Of a stretch of 64,000 bases of DNA, positions 9,434 through 19,097 are shown one piece after another. The stretch's first letter is position 1, and each line of letters begins with the position of its first letter. The DNA is from Prochlorococcus sp. AG-449-J16 (GTDB lineage Bacteria; Cyanobacteriota; Cyanobacteriia; PCC-6307; Cyanobiaceae), in NCBI GenBank assembly GCA_003209565.1, contig QCQK01000002.1, forward strand, positions 1 to 64,000, read 5' to 3'. The position numbers were made by a program, and so were the translations under genes. The notes under the pieces were generated by a model. It was not told the DNA's origin, searched no databases, and saw nothing but the letters and a program-made list of their open reading frames with translations.

Positions 9434-9470
9434 TTTCAAGATTAGAGCCTTAACCTTTTGACCACCCTCA
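9434..9470 (-). pseudogene. Degenerate 5'-half of tRNA-Ser
   Basis: TTTCAAGATTAGAGCCTTAA...GACCACCC versus TTTCAAGACTAGAGCCTTAA...GACCACCC in the intact tRNA (first 20 nt with one mismatch). Confidence 0.75.
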
Positions 9471-9621
9471 AACTTATTATTCAATTTTTTCTAATAAATT
9501 AGTAATACTTCAATGAGCTAGCTTTTTGATAGTTTGTAAAAACTTGAACTACTTTTAAATAAAATTTATATTTGAAACAGTTAAAAAATAATTTTAAAGT
9601 AATCGATTTTAGCGATTAATT

Positions 9622-9828
9622 ATGTCTTTTAAACTCAATATAAAATCTAAAAAATCACTTTTAAAATTTCTAAAGATATTAGGAATGTTTTTTTTAATAT
9701 CTTTAATTTCTTTTTTAATTTTCAAGAATGAAAAACTTTTAAACTCATATAAAATTAAATATTTAATAATTTTTGTTCTCACTCCTACAATTGGAGTAAT
9801 TTTATCTATTAGAAAAAATAGATTTTAG
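9622..9828 (+). CDS. Small two-TM hypothetical protein
   Basis: 68-aa hydrophobic ORF. Confidence 0.45.
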   Translation: MSFKLNIKSKKSLLKFLKILGMFFLISLISFLIFKNEKLLNSYKIKYLIIFVLTPTIGVILSIRKNRF

Positions 9829-9875
9829 TACATATACTTTTCCCGTTTGTAATTAAATTAGTTTTCTTTTTCTTT

Positions 9876-10571
9876 TTATCCACCAAAGATTGCAGTAATT
9901 ATTGAACCAATTATGACTGTTCCAATAAATAAAAGTATGCCTCCCATAATTACCCACATACAACCTTTGACTAATAGGCTTCCTTCTTTTTTCAATTTTT
10001 TAACTTCCTCTGTCTCTTCTGTAGTAGCGTATTTCTCAAAAGGAGCACTTGTACTAAATGGAATATTGTTTTCTATAGAAACTTGATTAAATGCTTTATT
10101 TATATCCTCCTGCAAATTATTGAAAGTTTCTTTGCCGTTATAAGTAAGATCTCCATTCATCTGCATTAGGGACTGTTTGGGGTTAATCGTTATAATACCT
10201 CTGACCTTATCTTCTGTATCTCCCTCAGGAGAAAAATCCCTGATAACAACTCCATCATTTCCTAATAAAAATATCTTGGAAAATTCTTTACCATTTCCTA
10301 AATTGATTTCTTTTACATCTTTCCAGTATATATTTTTCATATCAGCATTAAGAAAAGCTTGTTGCTTCATTGCTTTTGAAAGCTGTCTATTAGTTTGCTT
10401 AATGATTATTCTTTTATTAGTGATGAAAGCTATGCACATTAATGAACCAAATCCTACACCCAATTGAAATAAAAAAGAATCTACAAGTATTTTTTCATCT
10501 TTATCGAATTTAAACTTTAGTCCTTTAGGTGTTGTGTAATCATTCAACAAATTCGATGCATTATTAATCAT
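9876..10571 (-). CDS. PH-like (GRAM/bPH-type) domain protein with C-terminal TM, hypothetical
   Basis: FITNKRIIIKQTNRQ...YWKDVKEINL...FLLGNDGVVIRDF pattern plus C-terminal TM. Confidence 0.5.
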   Translation of the reverse strand: MINNASNLLNDYTTPKGLKFKFDKDEKILVDSFLFQLGVGFGSLMCIAFITNKRIIIKQTNRQLSKAMKQQAFLNADMKNIYWKDVKEINLGNGKEFSKIFLLGNDGVVIRDFSPEGDTEDKVRGIITINPKQSLMQMNGDLTYNGKETFNNLQEDINKAFNQVSIENNIPFSTSAPFEKYATTEETEEVKKLKKEGSLLVKGCMWVIMGGILLFIGTVIIGSIITAIFGG

Positions 10572-11143
10572 TTTAGGAAAGATTTTTTTTAAGAATTAAA
10601 TCATATTGAGGTTCTTTTTTTTATATTTTGTCAAACTTATTTTCTAAAAATATTGATTTTCATTTTTTTAGATATTTTGATTTCCTAAAGTTTTATGAAA
10701 AAAAGAATTTTAATTGCCCTTTATAAAATAATTTTTCTAAATAATTCTTCTAACAGAAAAGAAAATCTTAAGTTAAATAAAACTAAAAAATAAACTAATT
10801 AAGTTAACCTAACTTGTTAATTATTGAATGATATTTACAAGGCGCAAGTATTATCTTAATTAAAAGAAGTTTTAAATAATATAGCCTAAAATCATTTGAT
10901 CAATTCTCCAAAATGTTATTCGGTTTTAAACAACCAATTTCAATAGCAAAGTGAATTTAAAGTGCTAAAAGAGAGTTTTTGCCTTTTCATTTAGCTTTTT
11001 AGCTATAACTTCAATCTTTTATATCTGCTAGCAATTTATAGATAATTTTAGGCATAGTTTAAAGAAGATTCTGGAAAATATTTAGTAAATAATCTATAAA
11101 AAACATTAAGGCATTATAATTTTCTTAAAATTTTCAAAGTTAA

Positions 11144-11818
11144 TTGAAGAAATTTAGCTCACTTAAAAATTTATTTATAATCTTTGCAACTTCAGGATTA
11201 ACAATTTTTGGTACTTTTAATCGTCCCTTATACTCAATTCCTGAACCTATTACTGTTGCAGTTACAAAAGTACTTGATAGATCAAATGCCCCCTGGTTTA
11301 AAAAAAGTTTTGAAGATAAGTTCAAAACAATTCTTTCTACTGAACTTGCAAGTGCAGGCCACTTTATTGTTGTTGAGAGAGATCAAGAAGCATTAAAAGA
11401 ATTGCGAGCAGAATCAAGCTTATTTGAGGGTGAAGAAAATTTTAAAGAGATGGAATTATTAAAACCTAAATACATAATTAGAGCAGCTTTAAGTGACTAT
11501 GAAGATAATTATGTTTCCTTTGATCTGAAAGTTATAAACGCAAAAACTGCCGCAATAGCTTACAGCAGGTCTATTGAAGGTAATGTCTCAAATGTTTCAC
11601 AAAAGCAAAGTATAAAAATTAATAAAAATGACTTTAGCTTTAAAGAAGAGGTGGAGATCGTTAAAAAAACTGTTCCCTCAAGAGCTATCAGATCAGCTAT
11701 TAATGAAATAGCGGGATATTTAGATTGTGTTCTGTATCTAAAAGATGAATGCATAGCTGAATATGAGGCAAAGGAAGAAAGAAGGAAAAGAAGTAATGAT
11801 GCGCTTGACTTTTTCTAA
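11144..11818 (+). CDS. CsgG-family-like exported protein
   Basis: ITVAVTKVLDR...LSTELASAGHFIVVERDQ...KYIIRAALSDY...VINAKTAAIAYSRSIEG; signal peptide; TTG start. Confidence 0.75.
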   Translation: MKKFSSLKNLFIIFATSGLTIFGTFNRPLYSIPEPITVAVTKVLDRSNAPWFKKSFEDKFKTILSTELASAGHFIVVERDQEALKELRAESSLFEGEENFKEMELLKPKYIIRAALSDYEDNYVSFDLKVINAKTAAIAYSRSIEGNVSNVSQKQSIKINKNDFSFKEEVEIVKKTVPSRAIRSAINEIAGYLDCVLYLKDECIAEYEAKEERRKRSNDALDFF

Positions 11819-12202
11819 CTTTTAATCATTATCTTTAAACATCTTGTGAATTTATTTATATTTATATTTGACCTTTTTTATTCAAAAATAGGTAGTAATT
11901 GCAATCTCTTATCTATTTGTATTTATTATTTAGGATAACAAGGGCAGATCTACTTATCATTGGGAATTCCCAATTATGTAAATTACTAAATTTCTTTTTA
12001 AAATAAATCCCTTATCGATAATCTTTCTTATATTTCGATCAAACATGCATTATTGAATAAGTTTAATATTTTATGAAAAATTTTGGTTATTTAAATTTTT
12101 ATAAAGATAATTTAAAATTAAAGAAGGTATAAAATAATCTTTTTAGCTTAGATCTTTAGAATTGAAGATAAATGTTGCGAGTATAAGAAGCTGAGTATTT
12201 AG

Positions 12203-13075
12203 TTAGTAGGACCTAAACATATCAAATGCTTCTATTCTTTTAGCTTTTCTTTGTTCAATTTCTTTTACTCTGCTGAGTCTCTTGGCTTTGCTTTCTTTTG
12301 TTAAATCTTTCACTTTTTTGTTTTCACAAAAGGCAATTGTTTTAATCGCATCTGCATCAATTTTGTCAGCTATAACTTCATAATTCTCAAAAATTGAAAT
12401 TTCGTTAATAGTATTATCAACATATGCATTTAGTTCAGATATTACGGGTAAAGAGTCTTCATGCAATCCAGCAGCACATAAACCCATAATTCTTTCAGCT
12501 TTTCTTTCAACCTCTCTAGTGATTTTTCTGGAAAAACTCGGGCTTAAGCTGCTACCTGGTTTTCTTTTTTCTCCTAGATATAGACCTGTAGTTTTTCTCA
12601 ATGATAATTGCATTGCAGTAGCTTGACTCTCATCTTCAAGAATAAATAATAACTTCCTTGGTAAAAGATAATTATCTACATAATTTATAACGAATATATG
12701 TTCTCTTACTTTTTTTGATGTCGCATCAACTACCCATTTTGGTATTCCCTCTTTCTTTTTAAAGAATAAGAATCCTTTTGATTGTTCAGGAAAAAGACTT
12801 TGCCACTTTTCCAAATCCTGATTTACCTTAATAGTTTCTTTACTTGAAAGTGAAAAACTTTCAATCTGAGTAGGATAAATTCTTTCTTGAGGACCACCCT
12901 TTGGCATTATCGTTAGAATATCTTTATTAAAAAGTGCGTTACATTTCTCTCCAAATATATTTGATAGCAAAAATCCACATTTACCTTCATACAGTTGACT
13001 TCTAGCCAAAACTAAATTTGAAGGTAATAGAAAGCTTAAAATTATGTTTAGAAATATAAAATAATTTTTTGTCAT
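12203..13075 (-). CDS. Exported hypothetical protein
   Basis: 290-aa ORF with signal peptide; C-terminus KRIEAFDMFRSY. Confidence 0.6.
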   Translation of the reverse strand: MTKNYFIFLNIILSFLLPSNLVLARSQLYEGKCGFLLSNIFGEKCNALFNKDILTIMPKGGPQERIYPTQIESFSLSSKETIKVNQDLEKWQSLFPEQSKGFLFFKKKEGIPKWVVDATSKKVREHIFVINYVDNYLLPRKLLFILEDESQATAMQLSLRKTTGLYLGEKRKPGSSLSPSFSRKITREVERKAERIMGLCAAGLHEDSLPVISELNAYVDNTINEISIFENYEVIADKIDADAIKTIAFCENKKVKDLTKESKAKRLSRVKEIEQRKAKRIEAFDMFRSY

Positions 13076-13270
13076 TTAAAATTTCTTGAATAAAAAATTT
13101 CTTGTAATTTTTAATTATGCATAGAATATATATTTATATTACCTCAAATTAGTTTTTAATATTAACTCGGATTATCAAATTTTTTATTAAAACTTCTTAA
13201 GAAATATTTTTATAAATTAAGTAATTTTACCTCAATCTATTAAGTTTATAAGAAAATAGAATTTCTTTTT

Positions 13271-14068
13271 ATGAGAATTTCTTCGAAAATAATACATAAA
13301 GGTTTATTGGGATTGATAAATTTAATGTTTTTCATCCCTCCAAGCCCAGCATATTCTGAAGTTTCAAATCTTAAATTGAATGAGCCAGTGACAATTGCCG
13401 TTAGAAAATTTAAAAACTTTGCTGGCGATTTTGCTGAGAATGGAGTAATTGAAGGAGAAAATGGTGAAAAAATTAGGGTTGGTTTCTGGAAACCTTCTTT
13501 TGAAATTAAGCTTGCAGAAGTCTTAACTAATGAGCTAGCTAACACAGGACATTTTACAGTTGTTGAGAGGAATAATTTATATGAAGTTTTTGAAGAGCAG
13601 GCAATATCAGGTATTCAAAAAAATCTTACAAAAGCAAAATATATTGTTATTGCTTCTTTAAGCGACTATATACCTAACACAGCAGGTTCAAGATCTAACT
13701 CTGATGGACGTATCTTAATATTTAGAGCTGGTAATGATAGAACTCAGGTTGATACTTACGTTGCGGTTGATGTAAGAGTAATTAATACATCTACAGGCGC
13801 TATTGCATTAAGTAGAACTATTGAAGGAACTACTTCCTCTGTAGCCAAAGCAGATAGGTCTGGATTAGCGTTGGGTCTCATAGATACAACCTCAGAAAAG
13901 AAATCTTATGAAACCACCTCTGCAACAAGAGCACTTAGAGCTGCATTAATTAAAGTTGTAGATTACTTAGATTGCCATTTGTATCTTAAAGATGAGTGTA
14001 TTGCAGAATTTGAAGCGGAAGATGAAAGAAGAAAAAATTCAACTGAAGGAACATTAAATCTATTTTAA
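13271..14068 (+). CDS. CsgG-family-like exported protein (paralogue of 11144-11818)
   Basis: VTIAVRKFKNFAG...LTNELANTGHFTVVERNN...KYIVIASLSDY...VINTSTGAIALSRTIEG; LDCHLYLKDECIAEFEAEDERRK. Confidence 0.78.
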   Translation: MRISSKIIHKGLLGLINLMFFIPPSPAYSEVSNLKLNEPVTIAVRKFKNFAGDFAENGVIEGENGEKIRVGFWKPSFEIKLAEVLTNELANTGHFTVVERNNLYEVFEEQAISGIQKNLTKAKYIVIASLSDYIPNTAGSRSNSDGRILIFRAGNDRTQVDTYVAVDVRVINTSTGAIALSRTIEGTTSSVAKADRSGLALGLIDTTSEKKSYETTSATRALRAALIKVVDYLDCHLYLKDECIAEFEAEDERRKNSTEGTLNLF

Positions 14069-14070
14069 TT

Positions 14071-14925
14071 ATGAAAATTAAATTAAATCTAGCCATTTTA
14101 TTATCTACTGCTTCTTTACTTTTACTTCCAAACATTGATTTATTTGCATCAGAGTTAACTCAAAAAAAATCAAAACTTGAATTAATTGAAGAAGATTTAG
14201 AAAACTCAAGAAAAGATGTTTTATCTTCTAGACAATATTCCTTAAATAAGGATTTCTCTTCAGAACAATTAGATGTAGTAATTAGACCTTATCAATTATC
14301 TGCGGAACAATCTCCGGATTGGTGGTCTGAAAAACAATCATATGACATGTCATTTTTGTTAGTAAAAGCTTTAAATAATTATCCTGGTTTAAATGTTTCT
14401 TTAGAAAAAACTTGGGAGGAAAGGATTCTTGAAAAAGAAAACTTACTAATAAATAAAAAAGAATCATTAAACAATGATAAAAAGATAATTGTTACCCCAT
14501 TTTTAGAAGATTTTAAGTTTCAAGTCCTTAATCCGAAAAAAAGAGGAATCGGACTAGTTGTAATTTCTCTTAGTAGTAAGACTTGCATTAATGAAACATT
14601 CTTATCTACGAGATATGCATTTGATTTGCCTTCTGATTCAAATATTTTTATTGAAGATATTGAATCCAAACAACTATTAGTTAAAAAGAAAAGCGGATCA
14701 AGTCTAAATGCTAATCTTTTTTTTGTTAGTGCAGGGGGAGGTAAATTTAAGGCACCAGAAAAACCTGTAAAAGAGGTAGTTTATAATTCTGTAGTTGACT
14801 CTGCTGAGGGGTTATATTGTGCTTTAACTAATAAAGGAGATTGTCTTAAATACTATCAAGAAAGAGAGTATCAATTCCCTACTGTAGAAAAAAAGCGTAA
14901 AAAGAAAAAAGATAAATCTTGTTGA
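14071..14925 (+). CDS. Exported protein, probable divergent third CsgG-like paralogue
   Basis: Signal peptide; C-terminal VDSAEGLYCALTNKGDCLKYYQERE aligns to the LDCxLYLKDECIAEYEAKEER motif of its neighbours. Confidence 0.55.
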   Translation: MKIKLNLAILLSTASLLLLPNIDLFASELTQKKSKLELIEEDLENSRKDVLSSRQYSLNKDFSSEQLDVVIRPYQLSAEQSPDWWSEKQSYDMSFLLVKALNNYPGLNVSLEKTWEERILEKENLLINKKESLNNDKKIIVTPFLEDFKFQVLNPKKRGIGLVVISLSSKTCINETFLSTRYAFDLPSDSNIFIEDIESKQLLVKKKSGSSLNANLFFVSAGGGKFKAPEKPVKEVVYNSVVDSAEGLYCALTNKGDCLKYYQEREYQFPTVEKKRKKKKDKSC

Positions 14926-15269
14926 AATTTAATCTAGTTTTCAAGTAGTTAATACTAATTTTATTAATGTAAACTATATTGAAGAGTAATCAAATTAGAC
15001 CTCTTTCTCCTTTATATCTTCCCAATTGAAAATGGTCTTTAAGAAACATTCAAAAATACTTTAAAAATTAGCTACATATTGGAAATCCTATAGATCCATC
15101 CCATTATTATATTTTAAGTTTTAATTAGAAGTTAATTTTTTAGAATTAAGGAATTAAGGTACACTTTATATCGCCAAAAAAAGTGGGTTAATTAGAAATG
15201 GATAACATAAGGATTAGAGTAAAATAAAAATTCTATAAATTACAAAATCATCAAATTAGAATAAATATT

Positions 15270-15866
15270 TTATAAATTTATATTCTTTAAATTGTTTATA
15301 AATTCTTGAACAATATCTCGATAAATTACATATTCAATTAATTTAGGTCCAATAAAACAAACGCAAGCACCATAAAGTAAATCAATCTTAAGATAGGAGG
15401 AACCAAAATTAATTAAGTATATTAATAAAACTAGGGGGGTTATTGTTATTTGAGCAAATAACTTAAGTAAAAAATTCATGTCACTTTCACTAATATAACT
15501 CCAAATACTTAAACCATCACCTTTGCTGGGTATTGCATTCATTCCAATTGAAATAGAAATTATAAGGTTAAAAATGTCTTGCCAGTTTAAACTTATGATT
15601 CCTAATATTGAAAGTTTATTAATTATTGTAGGATAAGCAATTAAGCTTCCTATTAATGAATTGAGAAAAAAAGGAGCAGTTGCTATAAGCACATCTTGAT
15701 ACAAATGTTTTGGCCTTTCATGAAGTACATAGCCTGATGATTTCCTGAAATTGTAGTAGCAAACATCTTTTACTTTTGCGTTGAAAATTATACAAAAAAA
15801 GTGATGTGATAATTCATGGATTATTACACCTGGCATATAAAAAAGAGATCTTAATATTGCCTGCAT
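15270..15866 (-). CDS. HExxH membrane metallopeptidase-like protein (M50B-like)
   Basis: GVIIHELSHHFFCIIFNAKV plus multiple TM segments. Confidence 0.55.
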   Translation of the reverse strand: MQAILRSLFYMPGVIIHELSHHFFCIIFNAKVKDVCYYNFRKSSGYVLHERPKHLYQDVLIATAPFFLNSLIGSLIAYPTIINKLSILGIISLNWQDIFNLIISISIGMNAIPSKGDGLSIWSYISESDMNFLLKLFAQITITPLVLLIYLINFGSSYLKIDLLYGACVCFIGPKLIEYVIYRDIVQEFINNLKNINL

Positions 15867-15890
15867 TGCTTAATTAAAATTTATTTGTTA

Positions 15891-16049
15891 TTAATTTTTA
15901 TTTTTTATTCTGATATATGGCTTTTCAAATTTTGGGTCGCTTTGATGTTTATGATCTGCAAAGTGGGAAGGTAATTTATGAGCAAGAGAATAAGAAATAT
16001 TTAAAATATTAATTATCGAGAGAAGTTTAAGAAAAATAATAAGTTTCAT
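15891..16049 (-). CDS. Short exported His-containing peptide, hypothetical
   Basis: MKLIIFLKLLSIINILNISYSLAHKLPSHFADHKHQSDPKFEKPYIRIKNKN; signal peptide; absent from supplied ORF track. Confidence 0.4.
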   Translation of the reverse strand: MKLIIFLKLLSIINILNISYSLAHKLPSHFADHKHQSDPKFEKPYIRIKNKN

Positions 16050-16258
16050 ATGGTACGAGTCAAAAAAAATTGATTGAATTGATTAAATCTTTTAGAAACA
16101 TCATTCTGACGATTATCTTTTAAGATGTGAATCTCATAAAGATGCTTCTCTATGAGTAATTAGCAAATTAAGATTGCTCAATTGTAGTTACAAATACATG
16201 AAAATTTGACAAAAGATATTATTAAATTAGAGAATATTCATAAAATTTAATTGACATA

Positions 16259-16888
16259 GTGAAACTAAAAGGATTTTTGACAAGCCTCATAGCAGGTGCC
16301 TCTCTTCTTACAGCTAGTAATACGACCCCCGTACTAGCAGGAAGTTGTGAAAATGCTCCTGCTACTGGAACTGTTTTTAAGTGGACTGGTCCAGATACAT
16401 GGAAAATCATGACTACAGTTAGACAACCAATTACATCTGCTAACGAGCGTAAAGTAGCATTTGCTTACAAAAAGTTGGATCTAAAAGCTCAAAGGGAACT
16501 AGCAAGGTGGGTTGAAGTAAATGTAAAAAATGCATCTAGTTTGACTGAAGCCGAGAAGGCTAAATTTGTTGTAGACGCAAATGACGATGTTACGGAGGAC
16601 TCTCTTGAGGGGTTTGAAGAGTTTGTAGATACTTTTTCTAGTTCCACTGACGCACTTCTTGTTGGAATGATTAATCTTGGCGACTGTCATACTTTAGGTG
16701 AAGAAGTAAGATTAACTAAAGGAATAAATTCTGAGAATATAGTTGCGGCTCAAAGCATGAAAAATAAAAATTTTGGTGGAAGTACTGCAAGCACCAATGA
16801 CAGTAATAATTTAAGTTCGCCTACACAAACTTATAGAAGAGACCTTAATAAAGGTTATTCAGGTTATGGAAATCTAGATGACTTCTAA
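16259..16888 (+). CDS. Exported hypothetical protein
   Basis: Signal peptide (GTG start); C-terminus GYGNLDDF. Confidence 0.6.
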   Translation: MKLKGFLTSLIAGASLLTASNTTPVLAGSCENAPATGTVFKWTGPDTWKIMTTVRQPITSANERKVAFAYKKLDLKAQRELARWVEVNVKNASSLTEAEKAKFVVDANDDVTEDSLEGFEEFVDTFSSSTDALLVGMINLGDCHTLGEEVRLTKGINSENIVAAQSMKNKNFGGSTASTNDSNNLSSPTQTYRRDLNKGYSGYGNLDDF

Positions 16889-16909
16889 AATGATTTAAAA
16901 ACTTATGAT

Positions 16910-17089
16910 TCAATAGGTTGATGAACCTGATTCAAGTATGGTCTCTGTATCTTTTTCGATTTTCTCTTCTTTTGGAAGTTCTTTTATGAAATTTGTAATT
17001 GATTGAAGTCCCTCTAATGTATATGATCTAAAAGTTGAATTTGTGTAGAGTAAAAATATAACCAAAGCGGCTATTACAAAATTTCGCAT
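16910..17089 (-). CDS. Small exported/single-TM hypothetical protein
   Basis: 59-aa ORF MRNFVIAALVIFLLYTNSTFRSYTLEGLQSITNFIKELPKEEKIEKDTETILESGSSTY. Confidence 0.45.
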   Translation of the reverse strand: MRNFVIAALVIFLLYTNSTFRSYTLEGLQSITNFIKELPKEEKIEKDTETILESGSSTY

Positions 17090-17186
17090 AATTTCAAGAT
17101 TTATACTATTAATAATATAATTTTAGATTAATTAGTAGTTAATCTAAAAATTAATAATCAAACTATACAAAATTAAAATTCATTTT

Positions 17187-18059
17187 ATGAATATATTTGG
17201 CTTAATCTATTTATTTATATTACTAATTTCGGTTAATCAGGATTATATACACGCATCCAACTTTAAAAAAAAGTATCTAGATTTAACTTCTAAAAATAAA
17301 CATTTTTTAAACAGGACTTTATTAGTTCAAAATGATAATATCAAAACTATTGTTGTAACTGGTAAAGGAACATCAGAAGAAAAAGCTGCAATGAATGCTG
17401 CTCAAAATGCATTATTGATGGCTTCCCCTATGTATATAAAAAAAAGAAGAGTAAGTCTTTATAAAGAAACCTCTATTGATGGGGATTTAATTCCTGAAGA
17501 GAGTATTGATAGTTACAGAGAAAGTAGCTACGGGTTTAATCAAGGATCTATATTGTCATTTAAAGTAACTAAAACTTCTTTCAAGAATGGAGTGTATACC
17601 TTAGTCGCAGTTGCAAAGGTTAGTTATGGATTAAACAATCAAGAATTTCATCCATTATTTAAACCACCAGAAGTAAATACCAAAGAAATGGGAATTCAAA
17701 AAATATTCAAAATTGGGACTGGTCTTTCAGAAGAAGAGGCTATTGAAGATGCAATAGAACAAGCACTTCTTTTTGTAGTGGGAGAAAGAATAAATGTTCA
17801 GACTAATTTTAAAGAAATTGAACAACTTAATTACTTTATAGATAATTCGATAGCAAAAGAAGATTTTTATACTAAAGAAACTTTAGATGATTTAACTAGT
17901 GGATATAGTGAGGGTTACATTGAATCATTCAAAAAATTAAATTCATTTAAAGAAGATGGTTTGTATAAAGTAGAAGCAGATATAGTTGTTAGAAGAAAAA
18001 CTTTTTCTTCCTATATTGACGAAAAATTAAGCCCAACAGGTATAAGAATTAATGATTAA
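17187..18059 (+). CDS. Exported protein with two LPP20/FlgT-like domains
   Basis: VVTGKGTSEEKAAMNAAQNALLMA...VAKV and FKIGTGLSEEEAIEDAIEQALLFVVGERINVQT...VEADIVVRR. Confidence 0.5.
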   Translation: MNIFGLIYLFILLISVNQDYIHASNFKKKYLDLTSKNKHFLNRTLLVQNDNIKTIVVTGKGTSEEKAAMNAAQNALLMASPMYIKKRRVSLYKETSIDGDLIPEESIDSYRESSYGFNQGSILSFKVTKTSFKNGVYTLVAVAKVSYGLNNQEFHPLFKPPEVNTKEMGIQKIFKIGTGLSEEEAIEDAIEQALLFVVGERINVQTNFKEIEQLNYFIDNSIAKEDFYTKETLDDLTSGYSEGYIESFKKLNSFKEDGLYKVEADIVVRRKTFSSYIDEKLSPTGIRIND

Positions 18060-18083
18060 AGATAATAAAACGAACATCTATTT

Positions 18084-19097
18084 ATGAAATTTATAATTAA
18101 AAATTCAATTAGATATATAATTTTTCTTCTTATTGCAAGTTCATTTTTAGATTTTCTAAAAAATGATAATCTAAGTTTAAAAACTTTAGCATCTGATAAT
18201 ACAGGCGTTGATATAAATTTTGGAGATTCAATAGGAGTAAATCAAAATATTAAGAATTTAAAAAATAGGAAAAAAATTTATGAAAAAGAAATTATTGAGA
18301 AAGTTAAGGGAGGTATGGCTATAGATCCAAGAATGGGTAAAGCAATTTTTGGAATAAATAGTTTTTTCAGCGAGGATTATTGTAGAGAAATTGGAGAGTA
18401 TTCCATTATTGGAACAGTACCCTATCCTACGTGGTGCAATAGAGATAGTGGCCCTTTCAGCAATGTGGATAATCCAAACAGTGTAATTATTATTCCTCTA
18501 ACTCTTGAATTGAAAGCTGGATTTAAAGAGAATCTAATAGACACATTGTCTGATGGTCTCGAAGCTGATTATATAGGGGTGATAAAAGGATCTAGTCATA
18601 CCCCAACAAAACTTACAGGGCCAGATTTTAAATTCGGCCAAGATCAATTATTAGGGATTGTAGATCACTCTAAAAAACTGATGTTGTTATATCAAATAAA
18701 TGACGCTGGAATTTATCAAAAAAATCAATTAAATAAATTTATAAAAGGAAGCTCCTATGTTCTCGCAATTGATTTAATTAATAAAAAAGGAGAAATAGAT
18801 GGAGGTGTTTCATTTACTGAGAATAAAAAATCTTGTGTAAACCATTTTAAAAACTGCCTTTTAAATAACATTCATTTAATGGAGTATCAAGTCAAAAACC
18901 ATTCTCCTGAGATTATTAATGACAAAAATTGGGGTATTACAACTGGGAAAATATCTCCTCCCCATGCACTTTTAGAGGATTATGGTAGTTTCCAAAAAAT
19001 ATTCTTAAGTAGAAATTATTATGTGATGATTGATATTAATGAGAAACAATTAAAAAAACTTTCTAGAATTAATGTTAGAAAGATTACCAATGAATAG
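18084..19097 (+). CDS. Exported hypothetical protein
   Basis: 337-aa ORF with N-terminal hydrophobic segment; 25 bp after the previous gene. Confidence 0.55.
   Translation: MKFIIKNSIRYIIFLLIASSFLDFLKNDNLSLKTLASDNTGVDINFGDSIGVNQNIKNLKNRKKIYEKEIIEKVKGGMAIDPRMGKAIFGINSFFSEDYCREIGEYSIIGTVPYPTWCNRDSGPFSNVDNPNSVIIIPLTLELKAGFKENLIDTLSDGLEADYIGVIKGSSHTPTKLTGPDFKFGQDQLLGIVDHSKKLMLLYQINDAGIYQKNQLNKFIKGSSYVLAIDLINKKGEIDGGVSFTENKKSCVNHFKNCLLNNIHLMEYQVKNHSPEIINDKNWGITTGKISPPHALLEDYGSFQKIFLSRNYYVMIDINEKQLKKLSRINVRKITNE

Noticed and set aside
9391-9537. Imperfect 28-nt direct repeat (ACTTTAATGAGCCTACTTTTTTAGAATT / ACTTCAATGAGCTAGCTTTTTGATAGTT) around the tRNA remnant
   Set aside because: Too divergent and AT-rich to claim as a target-site duplication without comparative data
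10572-11143. Long intergenic region as ncRNA or CRISPR
   Set aside because: No regularly spaced repeats and no GC-rich structured core; one weak inverted repeat only
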